A stretch of DNA of 64,000 bases from Sinomonas cellulolyticus (lineage in GTDB: Bacteria; Actinomycetota; Actinomycetes; Actinomycetales; Micrococcaceae): contig NZ_BNCM01000013.1 of the NCBI RefSeq assembly GCF_014656475.1, forward strand, positions 1-64,000, written 5' to 3'. Both the position numbers and the translations under genes were made by a program. The notes beneath the pieces were generated by a model. That model did not search any database and had not been told where the DNA came from. It saw only the letters and a program-made list of their open reading frames with translations. Positions 16,775 to 25,117 of this stretch are shown in pieces; the stretch's first letter is position 1, and every line of letters begins with the position of its first letter.

Positions 16775-17587
16775 TCATTCATACCCCGCGGTTCCTGTTT
16801 CCGGCAGGGAGTTCCCTGAGTCGGCCGCCTTGTCGAGCAGCCGGTCGAGGACCGTGAGGAAGACGGGGTTCGAGAGGATGCGGAAGTGGCCCACGAGCGG
16901 CAGGCAGATGTTGCGCGCTCCCTCGAGCCGCGTGCCGCCCACCACGATCGGGTCCACCTCGGCGCCGATGGACACGATTGAGGCGTTCACCGCCCTCTCG
17001 GCCGCGAGCGCGAGCATCACGGGGTCGCTGGCGCCGAAGGCGCGCAGCGCCGGCGTCGGCGCCACCCGCGAGAACGGGTGGCCGCTGTATGGGGTGGAGA
17101 CGGAGATCATCCCGCGCACGAGGCCCGGTTCGGTGACGAGCAGCTCCTTGCCGATGAGGCCGCCCTTCGAGTGGGCCACGACCAGCACATCCGAGAGCCC
17201 CAGCTCGCGGAGGCGGCCGGCGACGAGGGCCGCCGAGTCGGGGATCGTGCGGAGGTTCCAGCCGAGCTCCTCCACCACCGCGACCTGATGTCCGCGCTCC
17301 TCGAGCCACCGGCGCAGGGGGTCCAGGAACGCTGCAGGCTCGTAGATCCCCGGGATGAGCGCGACGGCGGGCGGCCGGCCCCCGCGGGGAGGCTCCGACG
17401 TCGTGCGCACCGTGGGCGTGCCCGCCGGCCCCTCGGCGATGCGCCTGCCACGCCGGGCCCTGAGTGCCGCCACCTGGCGGGCGGCGGCGTAGGCGGCGTC
17501 GAGCGCAACGCCCCACGCGATCCAGCAGGCCCTTCCCACCTGGCGCAGCAGCGGCTTCGGAGGCGGCGAGCCGTCCACGGCGCTCAC
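16775..17587 (-). CDS. Alpha/beta hydrolase, lipase-like
   Basis: This 270-residue hydrolase has the strand [11 protein letters not shown] followed by the nucleophile elbow AHSKGG with Ser at residue 140, a variant of GxSxG typical of triacylglycerol lipase-like proteins. The catalytic His is likely in the LVGHFRIL segment. The N terminus (residues 1-70) is a variable extension with a weak amphipathic region. The GTG start at 17587 overlaps the stop of the upstream hydrolase as GTGA, which indicates translational coupling; a longer N terminus would run deep into that gene. The substrate is unknown. Confidence 0.8.
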   Translation of the reverse strand: MSAVDGSPPPKPLLRQVGRACWIAWGVALDAAYAAARQVAALRARRGRRIAEGPAGTPTVRTTSEPPRGGRPPAVALIPGIYEPAAFLDPLRRWLEERGHQVAVVEELGWNLRTIPDSAALVAGRLRELGLSDVLVVAHSKGGLIGKELLVTEPGLVRGMISVSTPYSGHPFSRVAPTPALRAFGASDPVMLALAAERAVNASIVSIGAEVDPIVVGGTRLEGARNICLPLVGHFRILSNPVFLTVLDRLLDKAADSGNSLPETGTAGYE

Positions 17588-18333
17588 CGCAGGGCCACCC
17601 GTTCGACCTCGGCCTGCAGACAGGCCGCCACCGCCGCCGCGCCCCGGTACATGAGCACATGCGCCTGGGAAGGGACGGCGCAGGCGCGGGCAGCGGGAGC
17701 GGCCCGGGCCAGCCGCTCGATCCACCGCTGGGGACTGATGCGGTCCCGCGCGCCCCGCATGAGGAGCACGGGCGCGGTGACGAGCGGGAGCCTCTGCTCG
17801 ATGCGGTGGGCCATCATGGAGCGCACCGTGGTGAGGTACCAGCGCTGGCCGCACCGGGCGTAGTCGCGCAGGATCGTTGCTGCCACCACGGGAGGCTCGG
17901 TCGCGGTGTCCCAGGCCAGCCGGAGCCCCTGGCGCACGGCACCGTGGGCGGCGTCGTCCACCGTGGGGGCGAGGAGGGCGAGCAGCGGGATGCCAGGTCG
18001 CTGGAGGGCCATCTCGACGACCACCTGTGACCCCATCGAGTGCCCCACGAGGATGGGAGACACCACACCGAGCTGGTCGAGGGCCGCCCAGACGCAGGCC
18101 GCGAAGTCCTCGATCGAGAGCCGCCGCGGTGGTTTGGGGCTGCGGCCGAAGCCTGGCAGCTCGACGGCATGGACGCGGTCGCGGAGCGCCAGCTCCTCGG
18201 CGAGCGGCCCGAAGTAGGCCGGCGATACGCCGATGCCGTGGACGAGGACGTAGTCCCGCGGCCCTTTGCCGCCCGAGCAGACCCGCATCCTGTGGCCATC
18301 GGCGACCAGGGCGCGCTCCTCGAACCCTCGCAT
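17584..18333 (-). CDS. Alpha/beta hydrolase
   Basis: This 249-residue classical alpha/beta hydrolase has the oxyanion HG pair in VLVHGIG (residues 29-35) and the nucleophile motif GHSMGS with Ser99. The acid is in MRGARDRISP and the His in SQAHVLMY. It heads an operon with a second hydrolase, htpX and panE. The family covers esterases, lactonases and related enzymes, so a precise substrate cannot be given. Confidence 0.87.
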   Translation of the reverse strand: MRGFEERALVADGHRMRVCSGGKGPRDYVLVHGIGVSPAYFGPLAEELALRDRVHAVELPGFGRSPKPPRRLSIEDFAACVWAALDQLGVVSPILVGHSMGSQVVVEMALQRPGIPLLALLAPTVDDAAHGAVRQGLRLAWDTATEPPVVAATILRDYARCGQRWYLTTVRSMMAHRIEQRLPLVTAPVLLMRGARDRISPQRWIERLARAAPAARACAVPSQAHVLMYRGAAAVAACLQAEVERVALR

Positions 18334-18386
18334 GAGCTTCCCCTTCCGATTGAGCCCAGCTTACGAGGTGCGAGCTTAGGCTCGCC

Positions 18387-18409
18387 TTATTGTGAGTTCC
18401 TCAAAATAA
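18387..18409. promoter_or_regulatory. Fur/PerR-type operator
   Basis: Inverted repeat with arms TTATTGTGAG and CTCAAAATAA separated by 3 bases, AT-rich within a GC-rich region and 16 bases upstream of the Fur-family start codon. Size and composition fit a Fur-superfamily box, so autoregulation and control of the following catalase are likely. Confidence 0.75.
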
Positions 18410-18425
18410 GTGCTGTAATGGGGCC

Positions 18426-18878
18426 ATGGAAGCGAGCACCGAGCACAGCGGCTGGGCCTCGGCCCTGCGCGATCACGGCCGCAGGGTCACCCGGCAGCGC
18501 CTCGCGGTCCTCGACGCCGTCGATGCCCACCCGCATTCCTCAGCCGAGGCGATCCTTGCCGCAGCCCGCGAGGACCTGCCGGACATCACCCCGCAGTCCG
18601 TGTACGTGGTGCTCGGCGACCTCACCGACCTGGGGATGCTTCGCCGCTTCGAGCCCCCGCACTCCCCCGCGCTCTACGAGACCAGGGTCGGCGACAACCA
18701 CCACCACGCGATCTGCTCGGTCTGCGGCCGCGTCGAGGACGTCGACTGCGCCGTCGGCCATGCCCCCTGCCTGACCCCCAGCGACACGCACGGGATGACG
18801 ATCGTCATCGCGGACGTCACCTACGTGGGCGTCTGCGCAGAGTGCGCCGCGAAGGGCGCGCCCACGCCGGCCGCCTGA
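18426..18878 (+). CDS. Fur-family regulator, PerR/FurA-like
   Basis: This 150-residue metal-dependent repressor has a winged-helix domain at residues about 10-80 ([14 protein letters not shown] and [15 protein letters not shown]). The dimerisation domain has HHH at 92-94 and two CxxC pairs at 97-100 and 137-140 for structural zinc. Its position directly upstream of a catalase and the operator in front of it support a peroxide-sensing role, as with FurA or CatR in relatives. Iron sensing cannot be excluded. The katA start is 76 bases downstream, so the pair is probably one transcript. Confidence 0.92.
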   Translation: MEASTEHSGWASALRDHGRRVTRQRLAVLDAVDAHPHSSAEAILAAAREDLPDITPQSVYVVLGDLTDLGMLRRFEPPHSPALYETRVGDNHHHAICSVCGRVEDVDCAVGHAPCLTPSDTHGMTIVIADVTYVGVCAECAAKGAPTPAA

Positions 18879-18954
18879 GCACCCACAGACTTCCCTCCCA
18901 CGGAAACCGAAAAAGCGCATGCGCAGAAGGCATGCGCGGAACAGAAGGAGAGAT

Positions 18955-20400
18955 ATGACGGTCAACTACTCGACCACCCAGTCCGGGGCCCCGGTCGCCT
19001 CGGATGCGCACGCCCAGTCCGTCGGCGCTGACGGCGCGATCATCCTCACCGACCACTATCTGGTCGAGAAGCTCGCGCAGTTCAACCGCGAGCGCGTCCC
19101 GGAGCGCGTCGTGCACGCCAAGGGCGGCGGTGCATTCGGCGTCTTCAAGACCACCGACGACGTCTCCAAGTACACCAAGGCCGCGCTCTTCCAGCCGGGT
19201 GTCGAGACCGACATGCTCATCCGCTTCTCCTCCGTGGCCGGCGAGAACGGCTCGCCGGACACGTGGCGGGACCCGCGCGGCTTCGCCGTGAAGTTCTACA
19301 CCACCGAGGGCAACTACGACCTCGTGGGCAACAACACGCCGGTGTTCTTCATCCGCGACGGCATCAAGTTCCCCGACTTCATCCACTCGCAGAAGCGCCT
19401 CCCGGGCAGCCACCTGCGCGACGCGGACATGCAGTGGGACTTCTGGACCCTCTCCCCCGAGTCCGCCCACCAGGTCACGTGGCTCATGGGTCCGCGCGGA
19501 CTCCCGAAGACGTGGCGCAACATGCAGGGCTACGGCTCGCACACCTACCAGTGGATCAACGCCGAGGGCGAGCGCTTCTGGGTCAAGTACCACTTCCACA
19601 CGAACCAGGGCGTCGAGAGCCTCACGGACGAGGAGGCCGAGCGCCTCGCGGGTGAGAACGCGGACTACTACATCCAGGACCTCTACGAGAACATCGCCGA
19701 GGGCAACTTCCCGAGCTGGGACCTCTACGTGCAGGTGATGCCGTACGAGGAGGCGAAGACCTACCGGTACAACCCGTTCGACCTCACCAAGACGTGGTCC
19801 AAGAAGGACTACCCGCTGATCAAGGTCGGCACGATGGAGCTCAACCGCAACCCGGAGAACTACTTCGCGCAGATCGAGCAGGCCGCGTTCGCGCCGTCGA
19901 ACTTCGTCCCCGGCATCGCGGGCTCGCCGGACAAGATGCTCCAGGCGCGCATCTTCTCCTACGCGGACGCGCACCGCTACCGCGTGGGCACCAACCACGC
20001 GCAGCTGCCGGTCAACGCCCCGAAGAACGAGGTCCGCAACTACAGCCAGGACGGCGCGGGACGCATCTCGTTCAACTCGGCCTCGACGCCGGTCTACGCG
20101 CCGAACTCGTTCGGCGGCCCCGCTGCCGTCGAGCCTGCCGTGGTCGGTGGCGGCTGGGAGAACGACGGCGAGCTGACCCTCGCCGCCCACTCCCTCCACG
20201 CCGAGGACGGCGACTTCGTACAGCCGGGCATCCTCTACCGCGAGGTCTTCACCGACGCCGATCGGGAGCGCATCCTCGCGACCCTCACGGGCGCCGTGGG
20301 CGGCGTGAAGAGCGCCGAGATCAAGGAGCGGGCCATCCAGTACTGGACCAACGTGGACGCCGAGCTCGGCGCCAAGCTCCGCGCGGAGCTCGGGAAGTAG
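18955..20400 (+). CDS. katA: Monofunctional heme catalase
   Basis: This 481-residue clade-type small-subunit catalase converts hydrogen peroxide to water and oxygen. The distal His is at residue 54 in [12 protein letters not shown], the distal Asn is in [11 protein letters not shown] (residues 126-127), and the proximal heme Tyr is in [12 protein letters not shown]. The start at 18955 is preceded by AGAAGGAG, and the protein then begins [14 protein letters not shown] as in relatives; an upstream in-frame ATG would only add a basic 12-residue tail. It is likely co-transcribed with the Fur-type regulator. A second, bifunctional enzyme (katG) is encoded 22 kb away. Confidence 0.97.
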   Translation: MTVNYSTTQSGAPVASDAHAQSVGADGAIILTDHYLVEKLAQFNRERVPERVVHAKGGGAFGVFKTTDDVSKYTKAALFQPGVETDMLIRFSSVAGENGSPDTWRDPRGFAVKFYTTEGNYDLVGNNTPVFFIRDGIKFPDFIHSQKRLPGSHLRDADMQWDFWTLSPESAHQVTWLMGPRGLPKTWRNMQGYGSHTYQWINAEGERFWVKYHFHTNQGVESLTDEEAERLAGENADYYIQDLYENIAEGNFPSWDLYVQVMPYEEAKTYRYNPFDLTKTWSKKDYPLIKVGTMELNRNPENYFAQIEQAAFAPSNFVPGIAGSPDKMLQARIFSYADAHRYRVGTNHAQLPVNAPKNEVRNYSQDGAGRISFNSASTPVYAPNSFGGPAAVEPAVVGGGWENDGELTLAAHSLHAEDGDFVQPGILYREVFTDADRERILATLTGAVGGVKSAEIKERAIQYWTNVDAELGAKLRAELGK

Positions 20401-20460
20401 CAGCCCCGCTCGGAGCCGGCCCCCGCCAGGGCACCGGCCCACGGGCGCTGGAGGCGGGAG

Positions 20461-20486
20461 GGCCCCGGTGCACACGCACCGGGGCC
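20461..20486 (+). terminator. Hairpin terminator after katA
   Basis: A perfect 11-bp stem GGCCCCGGTGC/GCACCGGGGCC with a 4-base loop followed by TTCCC. It lies between convergent katA and the TetR gene and can serve both. Confidence 0.8.
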
Positions 20487-20539
20487 TTCCCGTCGCTGGC
20501 GAAGCGACGAGTTCTCCCGCGAGACCTGTTCTCTCCGGA

Positions 20540-21139
20540 CTACGGGCCGGCGTGCTGGGCCACGGCGTCGAGCCGGGCCATGACGGCGTCCGCGAAGAGG
20601 CCGAACGAGTCGAGGGCGGCCTCCCTGTCACCCGTGAGGACGAAGTCGTAGAGCAGTCCCATCACCGTGGCGATGTAGAGGCGCGCGAGCGAGCAGGCCT
20701 GCCCGGCAGGGACCCCGCAGCTCTGGAGCCACTGGGCGAGGAAGCTGCGCCAGTGCTCATGCTCCTCGACTCCGAGCCGGCGGGGACGCTCCGCGACGAC
20801 GTCCTGGACCGACGCCTCGAACTCGAGTCGCTGCAGGTGGCGTCCCCGGTGGTCGAGGCACAGCTCGAACGCCCTGCGCGCCCAGTCCAGGAACTCCTCG
20901 CGGGACGCCCCGCGCGGCGCTCCCGTCTCGAGCGGCTCGTAGCGCCGCATGATTCCGCGGATGATCTCGGTGACAAGTTCCTCGCGGTTGCCGAAGTGGT
21001 AGACGAGCACGTAGCTGCTGATACCGAGCCCGTCGGCGATGCTCCTGAAGGTCAGGTCGGCGAGCGTGGAGCCGAGGAGGTGGTCGAGGATCTCCTCGAG
21101 CAGCTCATGCTTCCGCTCCGGCCGTGGTGGTCTCGCCAT
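20540..21139 (-). CDS. TetR-family transcriptional regulator
   Basis: This 199-residue protein has an N-terminal helix-turn-helix TFRSIADGLGISSYVLVYHF (about residues 29-48), in which the usual TT/YYHF recognition helix is replaced by SSYVLVYHF. An all-helical ligand-binding domain follows. It lies 46 bases downstream of the amino-acid permease on the same strand, so the two may be co-transcribed and it may regulate the permease. The ligand is unknown. Confidence 0.9.
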   Translation of the reverse strand: MARPPRPERKHELLEEILDHLLGSTLADLTFRSIADGLGISSYVLVYHFGNREELVTEIIRGIMRRYEPLETGAPRGASREEFLDWARRAFELCLDHRGRHLQRLEFEASVQDVVAERPRRLGVEEHEHWRSFLAQWLQSCGVPAGQACSLARLYIATVMGLLYDFVLTGDREAALDSFGLFADAVMARLDAVAQHAGP

Positions 21140-21185
21140 GCGCTCTATCCTAGACGCAAACGCTCACCTCTGTGACAAGATCTGT

Positions 21186-22691
21186 CTACTGCGTTTCTGT
21201 GATTGCTTCACGCTGGGCGGCAAAGCGCTCGTTCAGTCGCGAGTGGCGCTGCCCGTAGGCGAAGTAGATGATGAGGCCGATTACGAGCCATCCGGCGAAG
21301 TAGATCCAGGTCTCGACGGCGAGATTGGTCATGAGGTACAGGCACAGGACCGCTGAGACGATCGGCAGGACCTTGCCGAACGGGACGCGGAACGCCGCCT
21401 TGAGGTCGGGGCGCTTACGGCGCAGCACCATGACGCCGAGGCTCACGACCACGAACGCGGAGAGGGTGCCGATATTGATCATCTCCTCGAGGACGTCCAC
21501 CTTGGTCAGACCCGCTACGAGTGCCACGAGGACGCCGCAGAGGATCTGGAGGCGGGCAGGGGTGGAACGCTTCTCGCTCGTCACCGACAGCGCGCGGGGC
21601 AGCAGTCCGTCGCGGCTCATGGCCAGGACCACGCGGGCGAAGCCCATGAGCAGGACCATGATCACGGTCGTGAGGCCCACGAGGGAGCCGAACGCGATGA
21701 CCTTGGCGGCGTCGGTGTTGCCCACGGCCTCGAACGCCGTGGTGAGGGTCGGCTGATCCGCAGCCGCAAGGGTCGTGTAGGGCACCATGCCGGTCAGGGC
21801 GAGCGAGACGAGGATGTACAGGAGGGTGACCACGGCGAGGCCGGCGAAGATGCCGCGCGGGAGGGTCTTCTGCGGGTTCTTGACCTCCTCGGCGCTCGTG
21901 GCCACGACATCGAACCCGATGAACGCGAAGAACACGAGGGCCGCACCGGCGAACACGCCGAACAGGCCGTACTGGGCGGGGGCGGCGCCCGTGGCGAACG
22001 CGAAGAGCGACTGCTTGAGCACCGCGGTGGTGTCAGCGGACTGGGCGGGGACGGCGCTGGGCACGAACGGGGAGAAGTTCTCCGCCTTGATGTAGAAGAA
22101 GCCGACCACGATGACGAACAGCACCACAGCGATCTTGATGATCGTGAAGAAGTTGGCCACGCGCGCCGAGAGCTTGGTGCCGAGGACGAGGAGCGCGGTG
22201 AAGACCGAGACGATCAGGAACGGCCCCCACACGAGCTCGACCGGGCCCAGCTGGATGCTCGGCGGGACGTCGACGCCCACGAGGGAGAACACCTTGCTCA
22301 GGTAGAGGCCCCAGTACTTCGCGACCACGGCGCCGGCGGTGAAGAGCTCGAGGATGAGGTTCCACCCGATGATCCAGGCCAGTACCTCGCCCATCGTCGC
22401 GTACGTGAAGACGTAGGCCGATCCCGCCACGGGGATCGCCGTGGCGAATTCCGCGTAGCACATGATCGCCAGGGCACACGCGACCGCGGCGATCGCGAAG
22501 GAGACCGTCACGGCCGGGCCGGCAAAGCTCGCAGCGGCCTTGGCGCCGACCGAGAAGATGCCCGCGCCGACAGCCACGGCGACACCCATGATCATGAGGT
22601 CCCACGCGCTCAGCGAGCGCTTCAGCCGGCGGCCCGGCTCGTGGGTCTCGGCGATCGTGGCCTCGATCGGCTTGGTGCGGAAGATCTGCAT
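21186..22691 (-). CDS. APC-family amino acid permease (cationic type)
   Basis: This 501-residue integral membrane protein has about twelve to fourteen hydrophobic segments. The conserved first helix VGAGIFSVGAKAA and the CAT-like IGFDVVATSAEEVKNPQKTLPRGI in the middle place it among cationic amino-acid transporter-like APC permeases (YfnA/RocE group). The ATG at 22691 is chosen because AGGAG lies six bases upstream, while an earlier ATG at 22724 has no ribosome site. Import by proton symport of an amino acid such as arginine, lysine or a branched-chain amino acid is expected; the exact substrate is unclear. Confidence 0.9.
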   Translation of the reverse strand: MQIFRTKPIEATIAETHEPGRRLKRSLSAWDLMIMGVAVAVGAGIFSVGAKAAASFAGPAVTVSFAIAAVACALAIMCYAEFATAIPVAGSAYVFTYATMGEVLAWIIGWNLILELFTAGAVVAKYWGLYLSKVFSLVGVDVPPSIQLGPVELVWGPFLIVSVFTALLVLGTKLSARVANFFTIIKIAVVLFVIVVGFFYIKAENFSPFVPSAVPAQSADTTAVLKQSLFAFATGAAPAQYGLFGVFAGAALVFFAFIGFDVVATSAEEVKNPQKTLPRGIFAGLAVVTLLYILVSLALTGMVPYTTLAAADQPTLTTAFEAVGNTDAAKVIAFGSLVGLTTVIMVLLMGFARVVLAMSRDGLLPRALSVTSEKRSTPARLQILCGVLVALVAGLTKVDVLEEMINIGTLSAFVVVSLGVMVLRRKRPDLKAAFRVPFGKVLPIVSAVLCLYLMTNLAVETWIYFAGWLVIGLIIYFAYGQRHSRLNERFAAQREAITETQ

Positions 22692-22812
22692 CCTGGACTC
22701 CTGATGCTGGTGGACAAAAACCAATCCACTCTACGGGTCCACGCTGTGAGATTCTCAGACGGTCTCATCATGCGAGACAGCGGCCATCCCGGACGGCAGC
22801 GCTCCCGGCTTC

Positions 22813-24294
22813 CTACTGCTGGTTCTGGCCCTTCCGCGATATGCGCACCATGTCCTCGCGCGGCACCACCTTGACCCGCTCGCGGGCGACCGGCGCGCCG
22901 GAGCCCGCGGCAGCCCCGCCGTCGGCCGCCGCCTGGGTCCACGCCTCGCCGAGCGCCCTCTCGTGGGCATCGAGCTCGTTCCAGCCCTCCCACGTCGTGT
23001 ACTCGACGCCGCGCTCCTCGAGCAGCCCGATGATCGCATGCTCGTCCGGGTTCTCGGCCGGCGGAAGGGTGTCCCGGTCCTCGAGCAGGCAGCCGATCGT
23101 CTCGAGGGCATCGCCCTTCGTGTGCCCGATGAGGCCGACAGGCCCGCGCTTGATCCATCCGGTCGTGTAGAGGCCGGCAATCGGGGCGCCGTCCTCGTCG
23201 AGGACGCGGCCGCCCTCGTTCGGGATGACTCCGCGCCGCGCGTCGTACTGGATCTCGGCCAGCTCGGAGCCCCGGTAGCCGACTGCGCGGTACACGGCCT
23301 GCACCGAGTAGTCCTCGTACTCGCCCGTGCCGTGGACGTTCCCGGTGCCGTCCAGCTCCATCCGCTCGAACCGGATCCCCGCGACCTTGCCGGGGGTCTC
23401 CGGCGAGTCGTAGATCTCGACCGGGCTCTGCAGGAAGTGGAGGTGCAGCCGCCGGGAGGCGCCCGTGTCCTGGTCCTCGGCGATCCAGTTCGCGAGCGTG
23501 TTGACCATGGTCTTGACCTGGTTGTTCGTCTTGATCGCCTCGTCCGAGGCCTCGTCGAACTCGAAGTCCTCCGGATACAGGACGATGTCCACATCGCGCG
23601 CGTGGGAGAGCTCCCGCAGCTCGAGCGGGGTGAACTTGACCTGGGCCGGGCCGCGCCGGCCGAACACGTGCACATCCGTCACGGGGCTCGCCTTCAGGGC
23701 CTGGTAGACGTTGTCCGGGATCTCAGTGACGAGGAGGTCGTCGGCGTGCTTGGACAGCATGCGCGCCACGTCGAGGGCCACGTTGCCGTTGCCGATCACC
23801 GCGACCTCGCGGGCCGTGAGGGGCCACTCGCGGGAGACGTCGGGGTGGCCGTCGTACCAGGACACGAAGTCCGCACCGCCGAACGAGCCCTCCAGGTCCA
23901 CCCCGGGGATGTCCAGCGGAGCGTCCTTGAGGGCACCGGTGGCGAAGATCACGGCGTCGTAGAAGCCGCGCATGTCCCCGAGGGTGAGGTCGCGCCCATA
24001 GGTGACGTTGCCGATGAACCGGATGTCCCCGCGGTCCAGGACCTTGTGCAGGGCCGTGACGATGCCCTTGATGCGCGGATGGTCCGGCGCCACGCCGTAC
24101 CGGATGAGCCCGTAGGGCGCCGGGTACTGGTCGAAGAGGTCGATGCTGACCTTCAGGTCGCCGTCCTTGACCTCGCTCGACTTCGTGAGGATGTCCGCCG
24201 CGTAGACGCCGGCGGGGCCTGCGCCGATGATGGCTACGCGCAGGGCGCGCTGGAGGCCGGGCTGCGCCGCGCTGATGGCGGGGGCTTCGGACAC
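22813..24294 (-). CDS. fprA: Ferredoxin/flavodoxin-NADP+ reductase, FprA type (first paralog)
   Basis: This 493-residue FAD- and NADP-binding reductase is of the adrenodoxin-reductase family. The FAD motif GAGPAGVYAADIL lies near the N terminus, the NADP-binding VIGNGNVALDVARML in the middle, and the family block GWIKRGPVGLIGHTKGDALET near the C terminus. It passes electrons between NADPH and ferredoxin. The GTG at 24294 has AAGGAA upstream. It is divergent from a FetB-like permease. A close paralog lies at 35142-36644 and is tied to sulfur genes; this copy has no obvious partner genes. Confidence 0.93.
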   Translation of the reverse strand: MSEAPAISAAQPGLQRALRVAIIGAGPAGVYAADILTKSSEVKDGDLKVSIDLFDQYPAPYGLIRYGVAPDHPRIKGIVTALHKVLDRGDIRFIGNVTYGRDLTLGDMRGFYDAVIFATGALKDAPLDIPGVDLEGSFGGADFVSWYDGHPDVSREWPLTAREVAVIGNGNVALDVARMLSKHADDLLVTEIPDNVYQALKASPVTDVHVFGRRGPAQVKFTPLELRELSHARDVDIVLYPEDFEFDEASDEAIKTNNQVKTMVNTLANWIAEDQDTGASRRLHLHFLQSPVEIYDSPETPGKVAGIRFERMELDGTGNVHGTGEYEDYSVQAVYRAVGYRGSELAEIQYDARRGVIPNEGGRVLDEDGAPIAGLYTTGWIKRGPVGLIGHTKGDALETIGCLLEDRDTLPPAENPDEHAIIGLLEERGVEYTTWEGWNELDAHERALGEAWTQAAADGGAAAGSGAPVARERVKVVPREDMVRISRKGQNQQ

Positions 24295-24356
24295 GTCGGA
24301 TTCCTTCCGGTGGACTGCGCGCGGTTGGCCGCGCACAACCTCCTAGTGTAGTTCTC

Positions 24357-25103
24357 GTGCAGACGTCCACGCTCCTCGGGCTCGGGCCCGGGGTCGTCGT
24401 CGCCGTCGTGCTCCTCGCCGCGCTCGCCGCCGCCGTCCACCGGTGGGCGCTCGACGGCGGGTGGCTCCCGCCGCTGACGGCGAGCCTGCGCGCCGTGGGC
24501 CAGCTCGCCGTCGTCGCCCTCCTCGTCTCCCGGCTGGGGCAGAGCCCGTGGCTCGCGCTGGCCTTCACCTTCCTGATGTTCGCCATCGCCACTGCCACGA
24601 CCGGGCGCCGCGTCGACCCGACGCGATGGTGGTTGGCCGCCGCTCCCATCGCCGCGGGAGTGGTCCCGGCGGCCGCAGTGCTCCTCGCGACCGGGGTGCT
24701 GCCGTTCAGCGGGCTGGCCGTCATCGCCATGGTCGGGCAGCAGGTGGGCGGCGCGATGACCACCGCGAGCCTCGCAGGGCGCCGCGTCTCCGCCGAGATC
24801 CTCGGGCGGCATGGCGAGGTGGAGGCCGCCGTGGCACTCGGGTTCGAGTGGCCCGCAGCCCGGCTGCTGGTCGCGAGGCACACCGCCCGGGAAGCGCTCG
24901 TGCCTCCGCTGGACCAGACGCGCACCGTCGGCACAGTGACCCTGCCGGGCGCGTTCGTGGGCATGGTGCTCGGTGGAGCCAGTCCTGTGGATGCGGCGAT
25001 CGTGCAGCTCGTGGTCCTCGTCTCGCTGCTGGCCGTGGACGCGATCTCCGCCGCGGTGTCGCTGTGGCTGTGCACGGCTTTCGCGTGGGGGCGCCCCGGA
25101 TGA
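24357..25103 (+). CDS. UPF0014/FetB-like ABC transporter permease
   Basis: This 248-residue membrane protein has about seven hydrophobic segments and the family motif GQQVGGAMTTASLAGRRVSAEI, followed by RTVGTVTLPGAFVGMVLGGASP. Escherichia coli FetB with the ATPase FetA is reported to export iron. No ATPase gene is adjacent here, so the partner would be encoded elsewhere or the protein works alone. It starts with GTG at 24357, 62 bases from the divergent fprA start, so the two share a promoter region. Confidence 0.85.
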   Translation: MQTSTLLGLGPGVVVAVVLLAALAAAVHRWALDGGWLPPLTASLRAVGQLAVVALLVSRLGQSPWLALAFTFLMFAIATATTGRRVDPTRWWLAAAPIAAGVVPAAAVLLATGVLPFSGLAVIAMVGQQVGGAMTTASLAGRRVSAEILGRHGEVEAAVALGFEWPAARLLVARHTAREALVPPLDQTRTVGTVTLPGAFVGMVLGGASPVDAAIVQLVVLVSLLAVDAISAAVSLWLCTAFAWGRPG

Positions 25104-25117
25104 GATCCGGCCCGGCG

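Noticed and set aside
18817..20631. 604-codon frame antisense to catalase
   Set aside because: It fully overlaps katA in the opposite direction and shows low-complexity Val/Arg/Leu composition, so it is a shadow of katA codon bias.
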